DNA of 43,955 bases. Origin: Candidatus Aenigmatarchaeota archaeon. GTDB lineage: Archaea; Aenigmatarchaeota; Aenigmatarchaeia; GW2011-AR5; JACRAC01. The notes under the pieces were generated by a model. The model was given only the letters and a program-made list of their open reading frames with translations, made no database searches and was not told where the DNA came from. Shown piece after piece: positions 12,688-21,931 of this stretch (its first letter is position 1; each line of letters begins with the position of its first letter). The translations under genes were made by a program, and so were the position numbers. The stretch covers positions 1-43,955 of the forward strand of contig JACPJV010000021.1 in NCBI GenBank assembly GCA_016187395.1, read 5' to 3'.

Positions 12688-15600
12688 ATGCAGGAAATGG
12701 TTAAGGCTTTTTTGCAATCTGTCAGCACGTCAGATCACCAGATAAAGTCATTTAATGACTTCGTTGAAAACCGGTTGCAGAAGATTATTGATGAAGTTGG
12801 CGAAATAGAATTAGAGATTCCGGACATCGCAGAATTCAAAATCAAGCTCGGTAAGGTCAGGCTCTTAAAACCCTTTGTCATAGAGGCAGACGGCGCAAAA
12901 AGAGAGATAACTCCAAGCGAGGCAAGGCTGAGAAACCTGACCTACGCCTCCCCGATTTTCGTTGAAATGATACCGAGCATTAACGGTGTTGATCAGGAGG
13001 CACACGAAGTGCCTATAGGCGAACTGCCTATAATGGTAAGGAGCAAGTATTGCACCATTAATGGACTGAACAGAGAAGAGTTGATAGCAGCTGGTGAAGA
13101 TCCGGACGATACAGGAGGGTACTTTATCATAAACGGCACAGAGCGCGTGATAGTTCTGATGGAAGAGGTTATAACTAACAGGCCCATTATTGAGATAAGA
13201 GGCGGCATCGAAAAAGCAAGGATTAACAGCGAAGTGTCAGGCTTTGTCCAAAAACATACGGTTGAAAGAAGAGATTCAGCTATAACAGTTTCTTATGCCA
13301 GCGTAAAAAAGATGCAACTGGTTATTCTTCTTCGCGCCTTAGGGCTTGAGACAGACGAAGATATCATAAACGCCATATCAAAGAAAAGAAGGGAAATGGA
13401 AGAAATATTCTTCAACATCGTTGAAAGCGATGTGCGCACAAAGGAAGAAGCCTATGAATACATAGCAACAAGGATGAAAGTAACCCAAAAACAATACAAG
13501 AAGCAGAGAGTGGACGACATTCTTGACAAATACCTGCTTCCGCACATAGGGCAGGTTCCTGGCGTGCGGCTGGAAAAGGCGCATTATCTTGCAAAAGTTG
13601 CCCGCAAACTCCTTCGCGTATCGATCGAGGGGCTTGGAGAGCAGGATATAGACCATTATGCATTCAAGCGCATAAAGAGCGTCGGGGATTTCATGGAGAT
13701 TTTGCTGCGATCACTTCTTTTGGGAAAATACGGCCTTGTGTCGCGCATAGTATATTCGTATCAGAAACTCGTACGAAGGGGAAAGATGCCGAATATAAAA
13801 TCTATTGTAGAGAGCGAGTACATAACAAAGCGTATCAGTTCACATATGGCAACTGGCCAGTGGATAGGAGGGCGTACAGGAGTCTGCCAGAGGCTGGAGA
13901 GAACAAATATCATCAGAACAATAAGCCATTTGAGAAACGTTATATCACCCCTAAGCTCGACCCAGGAACATTTCCGCGCCCGTGCTCTTCATCCTACGCA
14001 ATGGGGCAGGCTCTGCGCAAGCGAAACTCCTGAAGGGATAAACATAGGTCTTAGAAAATACCTTGCTATGATGGCAACCCTTTCAGACCCTGCCCAAGTG
14101 GCCGACCAGAATGAGATTGTCAATATTGTAAAAAAGGAGCCTGAAGGCGGATGGGCAGTATTCCTTGACGGAATATTTGTTGCCGAAGTTTCTTCCCCTG
14201 AAAAACTGGCAGAGAAGATAATTGGGAAGCGCCGTTCAGGCGCTTTGCATAAACATATATCGATTGGAATTGACAAAATTTTTGAGGAAGTTAATATAAA
14301 TACCGATCCTGGAAGGCTGCTCAGACCTCTTATAGTTGTGGAAGAAGGAAAGTCTAAGCTTACAAAAAAGCATCTCGCTGATCTTAAGGAAGGAAAAATA
14401 AATTGGAATGACCTTGTTGAAGAAGGTATTATAGAATACATAGATGCGGAAGAAGAAAACAATGCAATGGTTGCACTTTATGAGAAAGATATAAGCGGAA
14501 AGGTGAAGTACCTTGAAGTAAGTCCTGTTGCAATATTGGGAATATCTGCTTCTCTCGTGCCGTTTGCCCCTCATAACAGAGGAGACCGGGTAAATTTCGG
14601 GGCAAAAATGAGCGGGCAAAGCCTGGGAATATACAGCGGTGATTTTTTTAGCAGAGCAGAAACAAAATGCGATGTGCTTGTATACCCGCAAGTGCCGTTG
14701 GTAACAACAACAACCGCACATCACATGGGAATATTACAAGGGCAAAACATCATCATAGCAGTAACGAGTTATTTTGGCTACAACATGGAAGACGCAGTTA
14801 TATTCAATCGCGCAAGCATAGAGCGTGGTTTTGGAAGGTCTATGTTCTTCAGAACTTATACAACAGAAGAAAAGAGGTACTTTGGAATAGAGCGTGATGA
14901 AATAAAGATCCCGGACAAGTCTGTGTCCGGATATAGAACAGAAGAATCCTATGGAAATCTGGCAGAAGATGGAATAATCAACAGGGAAGTCGAGGTAAAG
15001 GCTGGAGACGTTATTGTAGGGAGAATATCACCGCTGAGATTCTTCGGCCCGCAGGAATCCAGCTTCATGATGGGCATTGAAAACAGAAGAGAAACTTCAA
15101 CGGTAGTCAGATACGGCGAGGAAGGTATAGTAGATAATGTTATTCTTACAGAAACGATATCAGGCGAGCGCATAGTGAAGGTTGTGGTCAGGAATGACCG
15201 TGTTCCAGAACTAGGAGACAAATTTGCATCGCGTCACGGGCAGAAGGGAATAATTGGACTCATCGTACCTGAGGAAGACATGCCATTTACATCCGATGGC
15301 ATAGTGCCGGACGTAATTCTGAATACACACGCAATCCCGTCTAGAATGACCATAGGACAGCTGATTGAGATTATTGCCGGAAAGGTCGGGGCGTTGACTG
15401 GCAGTTTTGTTGATGTGACTCCGTTTGTAGCGAGTACCAGTGAATCTGCTTTAAGAAAAACCCTGGAAAATCTTGGCTTTTCGGATGATGGAAAAGAAAC
15501 GATGTATGACGGTATAACAGGCCAGCAGTTCGAAGCGCAGATACTCGTGGGACCCTGCTACTTCCAGAAATTACATCACATGGTCGCAGACAAGATCCAT

Positions 15601-15975
15601 GCAAGAGCACGTGGTCCTGTCACTCTTCTTACAAAACAGCCTACAGCAGGAAGAAGCAAGCAGGGTGGTTTGAGATTAGGGGAAATGGAGAAAGACTGCC
15701 TTATAGCTCACGGCACCGCTTTGCTTTTGAAGGAAAGATTCAGCTCTGACTCTTCAAAGCTTCCTGTGTGCAACAGCTGCGGGCTTATTGCTGTAGATGA
15801 CAAAATACGCGGCAGGGTGCACTGTCCTGTATGCAAGAAGACTTCCGTGTCATACGTCCAGATGTCCTACGCGTTCAAGCTTATGCTGGACGAATTAAAG
15901 TGCATGGGTGTCTTGCCAAGAATAGTAACTGAAGAGACAGAAAGCGAGGAGGAAGCCAAAGTTGCAGCTAAGTAG
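12688..15975 (+). CDS. rpoB: DNA-directed RNA polymerase subunit B (unsplit)
   Basis: The 1095-aa protein is the one-piece second-largest subunit. Recognisable parts are the protrusion/lobe (IPSINGVDQEAHEVPIGELP, GGYFIINGTERVIVLMEE), the fork region (RALHPTQWGRLCASETPEG, about 431-449), the hybrid-binding stretch with GYNMEDAVIFNRAS (about 698-711) and ELGDKFASRHGQKGI (about 846-860), and a C-terminal zinc motif CNSCG...CPVC (about 1028-1050). Many euryarchaea split this gene into B'' and B'; here it is intact. It ends nine bases before rpoA1. Confidence 0.98.
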   Translation: MQEMVKAFLQSVSTSDHQIKSFNDFVENRLQKIIDEVGEIELEIPDIAEFKIKLGKVRLLKPFVIEADGAKREITPSEARLRNLTYASPIFVEMIPSINGVDQEAHEVPIGELPIMVRSKYCTINGLNREELIAAGEDPDDTGGYFIINGTERVIVLMEEVITNRPIIEIRGGIEKARINSEVSGFVQKHTVERRDSAITVSYASVKKMQLVILLRALGLETDEDIINAISKKRREMEEIFFNIVESDVRTKEEAYEYIATRMKVTQKQYKKQRVDDILDKYLLPHIGQVPGVRLEKAHYLAKVARKLLRVSIEGLGEQDIDHYAFKRIKSVGDFMEILLRSLLLGKYGLVSRIVYSYQKLVRRGKMPNIKSIVESEYITKRISSHMATGQWIGGRTGVCQRLERTNIIRTISHLRNVISPLSSTQEHFRARALHPTQWGRLCASETPEGINIGLRKYLAMMATLSDPAQVADQNEIVNIVKKEPEGGWAVFLDGIFVAEVSSPEKLAEKIIGKRRSGALHKHISIGIDKIFEEVNINTDPGRLLRPLIVVEEGKSKLTKKHLADLKEGKINWNDLVEEGIIEYIDAEEENNAMVALYEKDISGKVKYLEVSPVAILGISASLVPFAPHNRGDRVNFGAKMSGQSLGIYSGDFFSRAETKCDVLVYPQVPLVTTTTAHHMGILQGQNIIIAVTSYFGYNMEDAVIFNRASIERGFGRSMFFRTYTTEEKRYFGIERDEIKIPDKSVSGYRTEESYGNLAEDGIINREVEVKAGDVIVGRISPLRFFGPQESSFMMGIENRRETSTVVRYGEEGIVDNVILTETISGERIVKVVVRNDRVPELGDKFASRHGQKGIIGLIVPEEDMPFTSDGIVPDVILNTHAIPSRMTIGQLIEIIAGKVGALTGSFVDVTPFVASTSESALRKTLENLGFSDDGKETMYDGITGQQFEAQILVGPCYFQKLHHMVADKIHARARGPVTLLTKQPTAGRSKQGGLRLGEMEKDCLIAHGTALLLKERFSSDSSKLPVCNSCGLIAVDDKIRGRVHCPVCKKTSVSYVQMSYAFKLMLDELKCMGVLPRIVTEETESEEEAKVAAK

Positions 15976-15983
15976 GTGTTAAA

Positions 15984-18497
15984 ATGACGTTGAAAGGAAT
16001 TTCCTTCGGCATACTTTCGCCGAAGATGATAAAGGAAATGTCAGCCATGAAGATTGAGCAGGCTGAGCTTTATGATCCGGACGGATTCCCGATAGAGGGA
16101 GGTATTTCAGATCTGCGCCTGGGCGTTGTGTCTCCTGGAGTCAGGTGCAAAACCTGCGGCAATAGTGTAGGTTCATGCCTCGGCCATTTCGGCCATCTTG
16201 AGCTTACCAAGCCTGTGATTAACCCGCTGTATGGAAAGAAAATTTACATAATCTTGAGGTCCATATGCTGGAAATGCTCCAGAATTCTCGCAAGAGACGA
16301 AGATTTGCAGCAAACACGCTCGCCTCTTGTGGATTTGTCAAAGAAAAAAATAAACAAGTGCCCTCATTGCGGCACAAAGCAAAAAGAGCTTTCATTCAGC
16401 AAGCCGACAACATTCAGGGAAGGTGCAAACACGGAACTGAGCCCCGAGCAGGTAAGGCAACGGCTTGAGAACATAACAGACGAGGATGTAACAACGCTGA
16501 AAATAAAAGGAGGCAGGCCGGAATGGCTTATCATTACGCTTCTTCCCGTGCCGCCTGTGACTGTGAGGCCCTCCATTACTCTTGAAACTGGCGAGAGAAG
16601 CGAAGACGACCTTACACATAAGCTTGTCGATATTATACGGATAAACGAAAGGCTGAAGAAAAATCTTGAATTGGGTGCCCCGGACTTTATCATTGCAGAT
16701 ATATGGGAATTGCTGCAGTATCATGTTTCTACATACATGGACAATGAAATTTCCACACTGCCTCCGGCAAGACACCGGTCAGGAAGGTCATTAAGAACTC
16801 TCGTCCAGAGGCTCGGCAAAAAAGACGGGAGATTCAGAGGGAACCTTAGCGGAAAGCGCGTTAATTTCTCTGCAAGAACAGTCATATCTCCTGACCCAAG
16901 GATATCCCTGAATGAGGTTGGTATCCCGCAAGAAATAGCCCAGGAGCTTACAGTTCCCGTGCGTGTAAACAAAAACAACAAGGCTCATTTGAAAAAAATT
17001 GTTGAAGCAGGAAGTACAAAATACCCCGGGGCAAACTATGTAATTCGTCCGGACGGCGTGAGAAAGAAGATTACAGAAGAAAATAAGAAAGAAATTGAGT
17101 CCGAGATAGACGAAGGATATTTAATTGAGAGGCACCTGGTGGACGGTGATATCGTCCTTTTCAACCGGCAGCCGTCGCTGCACAGGATGAGCATGATGGC
17201 GCATAGAGCGAAGATAATGCCTTATCGCACAATGCGCCTTAACATAACGGTCACGACTCCGTACAACGCGGACTTTGACGGAGACGAAATGAATTTGCAC
17301 GTCCCCCAGTCAGAAGAGTCGCAGGTCGAGGCAGAAATGCTCATGTTAGTGGAAAACCACATCCGCTCGCCGAGATATGGGTATCCTATTATATGCGGCA
17401 AGCAGGATCATATAACAGGTTCTTACCTCCTTACAAGAAGCGGTACGAGGCTTGACAGGAAAACAGCTGCAATGCTTCTCATGGACATAGGAATGGAGGA
17501 TAAAATTGAAGAGGTTGGAGATACGATAAGCGGAAAGGAATTGTTTTCATTTATACTTCCAAAAGGTTTGAACATATCATACAGGTCGTCCTTTGCAAGC
17601 TGCAAATGTGACCCGGAAGAATGCACGCACGATGGATGGGTTGTCATAAAGAACGGCAGGCTTATGAAGGGTGTCATAGACGAAAATTCTCTTGGCGAGA
17701 TGAACGGGAAGCTGATTAATGTTATAGAACATATGGGGACGGAAACTGCCCGTGATTTTATAGACAAGATGGCGCGCCTCTCATTGGCATACCTGTACAA
17801 ACATGGATTTAGCCTGTCTGTTTCTGACCAGGACCTGAGCACAAGGGCGCAAAACAAGATAAGGGAAATTATCGAAGAATGCGAGAAGAAAGCAGATGCA
17901 ATGATAAAGAAACTGCAGGAGGGCAGGATAAAGCCGCTTCCCGGGCTTACGCCCAGAGAAGTCCTGGAAGGCGATCTCCAGAGGCTGACAAATGAAACAT
18001 CTAAGATGGCTGCGGAGATCGTGAAGGCTGACCTTCCTTTGAACAATGCAGTAGTAATGGCGCGTACAGGCGCAAGAGGTTCTTACGTGAACTTGACGCA
18101 AATGTGCGGTTTTGTAGGACAAGAATCCCTAGAAGGCGAGAGGATAAACAGAGGGTTCACAAACAGAACTCTCTCTCATTTCGAGGAAGGTGAGATTGCA
18201 TTAAAGGCAAGGGGATTCGTCGATCATAGTTACAAGGAAGGTCTTGATCCATTTGACTTCTTTTTCGATGCCATGAACTCGCGTGAGAATCTGATGGACA
18301 AGTCTCTGCACACGCGTCACAGCGGTTACATGGAACGCAGGCTTGTGAATGCATTGCAAGATCTGCACGTGGAATACGATCTCACTGTAAGGGATAGCCA
18401 TAACTTCATCGTTCAGTTTGTTGCAGGTGAGGATGGGATAGACCCGTCAAAGAGCGACGGAGGGGGTATCCCTCTGGTGCTGCTTGACTCCGAGTGA
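15984..18497 (+). CDS. rpoA1: DNA-directed RNA polymerase subunit A' (A1)
   Basis: The 837-aa protein is the N-terminal two thirds of the largest subunit. The clamp zinc motif CKTCGNSVGSCLGHFGH is near 53-69 and a second CWKC/CPHC pair follows. The catalytic NADFDGDEMN with the three magnesium-binding aspartates is near 427-436. RHSGRSLRTLVQRLGKKDGR and GKRVNFSARTVISPDP lie in the clamp/switch region. The C-terminus RRLVNALQDLHVEYD...VRDS is the usual split point. It starts eight bases after the rpoB stop and continues toward rpoA2 after about 97 bp. Confidence 0.98.
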   Translation: MTLKGISFGILSPKMIKEMSAMKIEQAELYDPDGFPIEGGISDLRLGVVSPGVRCKTCGNSVGSCLGHFGHLELTKPVINPLYGKKIYIILRSICWKCSRILARDEDLQQTRSPLVDLSKKKINKCPHCGTKQKELSFSKPTTFREGANTELSPEQVRQRLENITDEDVTTLKIKGGRPEWLIITLLPVPPVTVRPSITLETGERSEDDLTHKLVDIIRINERLKKNLELGAPDFIIADIWELLQYHVSTYMDNEISTLPPARHRSGRSLRTLVQRLGKKDGRFRGNLSGKRVNFSARTVISPDPRISLNEVGIPQEIAQELTVPVRVNKNNKAHLKKIVEAGSTKYPGANYVIRPDGVRKKITEENKKEIESEIDEGYLIERHLVDGDIVLFNRQPSLHRMSMMAHRAKIMPYRTMRLNITVTTPYNADFDGDEMNLHVPQSEESQVEAEMLMLVENHIRSPRYGYPIICGKQDHITGSYLLTRSGTRLDRKTAAMLLMDIGMEDKIEEVGDTISGKELFSFILPKGLNISYRSSFASCKCDPEECTHDGWVVIKNGRLMKGVIDENSLGEMNGKLINVIEHMGTETARDFIDKMARLSLAYLYKHGFSLSVSDQDLSTRAQNKIREIIEECEKKADAMIKKLQEGRIKPLPGLTPREVLEGDLQRLTNETSKMAAEIVKADLPLNNAVVMARTGARGSYVNLTQMCGFVGQESLEGERINRGFTNRTLSHFEEGEIALKARGFVDHSYKEGLDPFDFFFDAMNSRENLMDKSLHTRHSGYMERRLVNALQDLHVEYDLTVRDSHNFIVQFVAGEDGIDPSKSDGGGIPLVLLDSE

Positions 18498-18499
18498 CG

Positions 18500-18594
18500 C
18501 GCGATGCGAAGGTGTATGCACGTGTGAATGAATGGACACTTTCTACAGAAAGTGTCATTTGCTTCCGCTACAGAGAAATGTGAGGTGTGTAACG
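18500..18594 (+). promoter_or_regulatory. Structured leader before rpoA2
   Basis: This spacer has GGTGTATGCACG like the leader at 35900, a hairpin GACACTTTCT-ac-AGAAAGTGTC (18535-18556), then GAAATGTGAGGTGTGTAACG just before ATG 18595. The last 20 bases closely match the rpoH leader end. Part is translatable in frame with rpoA2, giving a peptide LQRNVRCVTMQ like the rpoH upstream reading LQRNVRCVSMQ; I think this reflects the shared RNA element. Confidence 0.5.
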
Positions 18595-21132
18595 ATGCAG
18601 GATGGAATTTCGAGGAAAGCTTTGGAGGCTTTTGAGAAGTGGTGCGAAGAGAAAGGAATAAGCGGATCCAAGAAAGAGGCGGCTTTGAAAAGGTTCCATG
18701 AAATCGTCGCAGAGACGAAGTACGAGCCAGGAGAGTCCATAGGCGTCGTGGCTGCGCAGAGCATCTCTGAGCCGGCGACGCAGATGAGTTGCTCGCCACA
18801 TGAAAAAATTATTCTGAAAAAGGAGGGAAAAGTTGGCGTTGTTGAAATAGGGAAATTTACCGACAGCATAGTAGAAAAGGTGGGGGATAATATTGATGGC
18901 TGGGGTGTCTGCGACATATCTTCAGAGGGAATATATGTTCCGAGCATCACAGACAAAGAAAAGATAGGATGGCGTCTTGTAAAGGCATGCAGCCGCCACA
19001 AATCTCCTGAAAATATGCTTAGGCTGACTACGTTTTCGGGGAGGCAAATAGTTGCAACACCTTCTCATTCCTTTGTAATCAGGAAAAATAATCAGATAGT
19101 TCCTATCGCAGGCTCCGGGCTGAGCGTGGGTGATAGAATACCGGTAATGAAATTCCTGCCGGAGAATTGCATATCAGAAATAAAGGTAGCAGACCATATG
19201 AATTCAAGATTGCTTCATGAAAAATCAGGACTTCTCTACACAACAAAACAATCAAAACCGATGCCAAATAGGATGAATCTTGATTTTCTCTTTGGATGGT
19301 TCATAGGAGCCTATCTATCGGAAGGCAACGCAGAGAGAAGCCATATCGGAATTTCGAATATCGATGAAAAATTTGTCTCAAACGTAAAGGCGTTTGCTGG
19401 AAAAATTGGCATGGATTTTGTGGATAGGATTTATGATGGCGAATTTGGCCCCGGGAGAACAATTAGAATAAATTCAAGTCTTCTCTCAAATTTCATAATA
19501 TCAACCTGTGGCAAGGGCTCCAATAATAAGAAAGTTCCTTTGTTCGCATACAGCGCAAAAGAGGGATTTATATCAGGCCTGCTTCGCGGTTATTTTGACG
19601 GGGATGGAAATGTTTCTGTCAAAAGAAAAATGATAAGGGCATCTTCAAATTCAAAAGAACTTCTCGACGGGATATGCATTCTTCTTGCACGCTTTGGAAT
19701 TTTTGCGTACAAGGTCGATGCAAAAACAAAAGTAACAACTCAGCACGGGCTCATAATTCCATATAAGTACGCGCCAGCGTTCTTGGAGAAAATAGGCTCT
19801 GACATTCCAAAGAAAAAGAAACGATTGGAACTTTTATCCGGGCTGTCAAAAATATTCTGGGATGAAAAATCACAGGATTTCACGGACGTAATAGGCGGTT
19901 TCGGGGATTTATTTTACAATACTGCCAGAAAGCTGGGATACCCGACAAGATATACAAATAGTTTTACAAAACGGCAGAAGATAGGAAGGACCGTCCTCGG
20001 GAGGCATATAAAACTATTTGAAAAGCTGTCTGCAGAAAAGGGTATCGATATAACTCCAGAACTCGGGATAATGAAAACTATGCTGAATTCCGACATTGTC
20101 TGGGATGAGATAGCTGGCATTGAAAGTATCGTTCCTGATTTTGACTATGTTTACGACCTCACAGTTGAAGGCACTGAAACCTTCACGACCTTTGATGGCA
20201 TAATAACGCACAACACAATGCGTTCCTATACCCTCGCAACGCAGCGCGACCGTCTTAGCAAAGTTACGCAGGGATTGCCGCGTCTCATCGAAATATTTGA
20301 TGCGCGCAAGACCTTCGAGAAGAATATGCGCATATACTTGAAGCGCGAGCACAACGACAAGGAAACAGCCGCTGCCCTTGCAGAGAAAATAAAGATGAGA
20401 ACCATATCAGATACGATAAAAAGCGATTCTCTTGATGTAACGAACATGCGCATTGAATTAGAACTGCAAAATGCTGGTGATGCTGACAAGATAAAGGAAG
20501 TGTTTGCAAAAAGCAAGCTGGATGTCTCGATAAGGGCGGATAAAATATTCATGCAGCCAAAGAAGGGTGACCTGAGGCTTCTCAGAAGATGGCGCAACAA
20601 AGTTCTATCGACGCAAATATCCGGAATAAAAGGCATCAAAGCCGTGGTCGTGTCGAAAGATGGCGAAGATTGGTTCCTTCAGACATCAGGCACAAATCTG
20701 AAAAAAATAATGCAGGTTGAAGAGGTTGATCCTGCAAGAATATTCACCAACGATGTTTATCAGGTTTATGAAGTTCTTGGAATCGAAGCAGCGCGCCAGT
20801 CAATACTTGAAGATGCCAAAAACGCGCTGGATGAGCAGGGACTGGAAGTGGATGTACGCCACCTGCTTCTTCTTGCCGATATCATGACACTGGATGGAAC
20901 TGTAAAATCCATAGGCCGGTATGGAATTTCTGGGTCCAAGGCATCTGTGCTTGCACGCGCAAATTTCGAGGAGACAAAAAAGCACGTGGTGAATGCAAGC
21001 TTCTATGGGGAAGAGGACAGGCTTCAGGGAGTTGTAGAGAACGTCCTTATAGGAGGAATAGTTCCCATTGGTACAGGAATGGTAAAGATAGGAATTGATC
21101 TGAACAAGCTGATGGGTGCGAAGAAGGGCTGA
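18595..21132 (+). CDS. rpoA2: DNA-directed RNA polymerase subunit A'' (A2) with intein
   Basis: The 845-aa precursor consists of an N-extein (1-64, ending GVVAAQSISEPATQM), an intein (65-540) and a C-extein (541-845, from TMRSYTL). After splicing it is 369 aa, normal for A''. The insertion point is in the highly conserved QM/TMR junction beside the trigger-loop region; LPRLIEIFDARK follows in the C-extein. I chose ATG 18595 with its GAGGTG site; an ORF start at 18532 would translate the leader. The subunit supplies the C-terminal part of the largest subunit, including jaw and clamp foot. Confidence 0.97.
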   Translation: MQDGISRKALEAFEKWCEEKGISGSKKEAALKRFHEIVAETKYEPGESIGVVAAQSISEPATQMSCSPHEKIILKKEGKVGVVEIGKFTDSIVEKVGDNIDGWGVCDISSEGIYVPSITDKEKIGWRLVKACSRHKSPENMLRLTTFSGRQIVATPSHSFVIRKNNQIVPIAGSGLSVGDRIPVMKFLPENCISEIKVADHMNSRLLHEKSGLLYTTKQSKPMPNRMNLDFLFGWFIGAYLSEGNAERSHIGISNIDEKFVSNVKAFAGKIGMDFVDRIYDGEFGPGRTIRINSSLLSNFIISTCGKGSNNKKVPLFAYSAKEGFISGLLRGYFDGDGNVSVKRKMIRASSNSKELLDGICILLARFGIFAYKVDAKTKVTTQHGLIIPYKYAPAFLEKIGSDIPKKKKRLELLSGLSKIFWDEKSQDFTDVIGGFGDLFYNTARKLGYPTRYTNSFTKRQKIGRTVLGRHIKLFEKLSAEKGIDITPELGIMKTMLNSDIVWDEIAGIESIVPDFDYVYDLTVEGTETFTTFDGIITHNTMRSYTLATQRDRLSKVTQGLPRLIEIFDARKTFEKNMRIYLKREHNDKETAAALAEKIKMRTISDTIKSDSLDVTNMRIELELQNAGDADKIKEVFAKSKLDVSIRADKIFMQPKKGDLRLLRRWRNKVLSTQISGIKGIKAVVVSKDGEDWFLQTSGTNLKKIMQVEEVDPARIFTNDVYQVYEVLGIEAARQSILEDAKNALDEQGLEVDVRHLLLLADIMTLDGTVKSIGRYGISGSKASVLARANFEETKKHVVNASFYGEEDRLQGVVENVLIGGIVPIGTGMVKIGIDLNKLMGAKKG
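18787..20214 (+). other. Intein with LAGLIDADG homing endonuclease within rpoA2
   Basis: The 476-aa insertion starts with Ser (SCSPHEKIIL) and ends with the C-terminal block VYDLTVEGTETF...IITHN. The terminal His-Asn and +1 Thr are intact. Two LAGLIDADG motifs are present: FLFGWFIGAYLSEG (precursor residues 231-244) and GLLRGYFDGDG (328-338), each with its acidic residue (Glu, Asp), so both splicing and nuclease activity look preserved. The block-B-like segment LTTFSGRQIVATPSHSFVI has the TxxH. The nucleophile could be argued as Cys2, but the usual QM-TMR extein joins favour Ser1. Confidence 0.92.
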
Positions 21133-21174
21133 TTTGCGTATATATAGTCGTCCGGGAATAAAATTGTGATCGTC

Positions 21175-21414
21175 ATGGAACAAACAGACAGGTTGCCAAA
21201 AGGGGAATTCATGATCGGAGCGCGCGAAATAGCAAAGGCTCTGAAGAACGGCGTGATAGAAAAAGTCTTTGTGGCATCCAACTGTCCTGATAATCTGCTT
21301 TCGCATGTGTCTGGCGCCGAGGTAATAAAATTTACAGGGGATCAACGGGAGTTGGCAGCAAGACTTGGAAAGCCGTTTCCCGTAGCAATGGCTGCAATGA
21401 AAAAAACGGTGTGA
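21175..21414 (+). CDS. rpl30e: 50S ribosomal protein L30e
   Basis: The 79-aa protein belongs to the L7Ae/L30e family: GEFMIGAREIAKALKNGVIEKVFVASNCP, then a short central part and VAMAAMKKTV. It is short for L30e (about 95-100 aa), lacking part of the end. The rpo-L30e-nusA order is the archaeal standard, which supports the call over L7Ae. The ATG at 21175 is preceded nine bases upstream by an in-frame GTG; either could be used. L30e binds a kink-turn in 23S rRNA. Confidence 0.88.
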   Translation: MEQTDRLPKGEFMIGAREIAKALKNGVIEKVFVASNCPDNLLSHVSGAEVIKFTGDQRELAARLGKPFPVAMAAMKKTV

Positions 21415-21471
21415 ACCAGAAGTCTATAAGAGCTGGTTAGGCACTATATGGTCAGACAAGCAAGTGATTGA

Positions 21472-21876
21472 ATGAAAGTAACGTTGGACATGTCAGCAAT
21501 AAAAACTATAGCGCTGTTTCAGGAGGTAACTCAGGCGAATGTTCTCGACTACTATGAAAACGATGACGAAATATTTTTCGTTGTTCCCGAAGGTCAGGTA
21601 GGATTTGTTCTTGGGAAAGACGGATCCAAAATTAAGCGGGCAGAGAACAGGTTCAAAAAAAGAATCAAAATATTTGAATACAGCGACGACATGGAACAAT
21701 TTATCCGCAACATGATTCCTGAAACTCAGGACATTTCAATAAATGATGGCAACGTGCGCGTCAGAATCAAGCCTGCAGACCGCTCGCGGATTATCGGCAA
21801 AGGCGGCATCCGCGCCCGCGCCATGGAATATTTCATAAAAAGGTTGCATAAAGCAGAGAGCCTTAAGGTTGTGTGA
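21472..21876 (+). CDS. nusA: Archaeal NusA-like transcription factor (two KH domains)
   Basis: The 134-aa protein has the short archaeal NusA layout without the N-terminal and S1 domains. KH1 contains GFVLGKDGSKIKRAENRFKK (about 43-62) and KH2 contains RIIGKGGIRARAMEYFIKRL (about 104-123), each with an intact GxxG loop. Its role in archaea is inferred to be RNA binding during elongation or termination. It lies 57 bp after L30e; rps12 and rps7, which usually follow, are absent and convergent yyaL comes next. Confidence 0.92.
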   Translation: MKVTLDMSAIKTIALFQEVTQANVLDYYENDDEIFFVVPEGQVGFVLGKDGSKIKRAENRFKKRIKIFEYSDDMEQFIRNMIPETQDISINDGNVRVRIKPADRSRIIGKGGIRARAMEYFIKRLHKAESLKVV

Positions 21877-21931
21877 ATTTTAAGGTGATGCAAGAAAATG
21901 TATAGGATTACATCACACTTTCTTTCCTGCT

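Noticed and set aside
13412-13663. Long minus-strand ORFs inside rpoB, rpoA1 and rpoA2
   Set aside because: Antisense shadows of strongly conserved coding sequence, with atypical composition.
18532-18594. Upstream start for rpoA2
   Set aside because: The extra residues encode the leader hairpin; ATG 18595 has the Shine-Dalgarno at correct distance.
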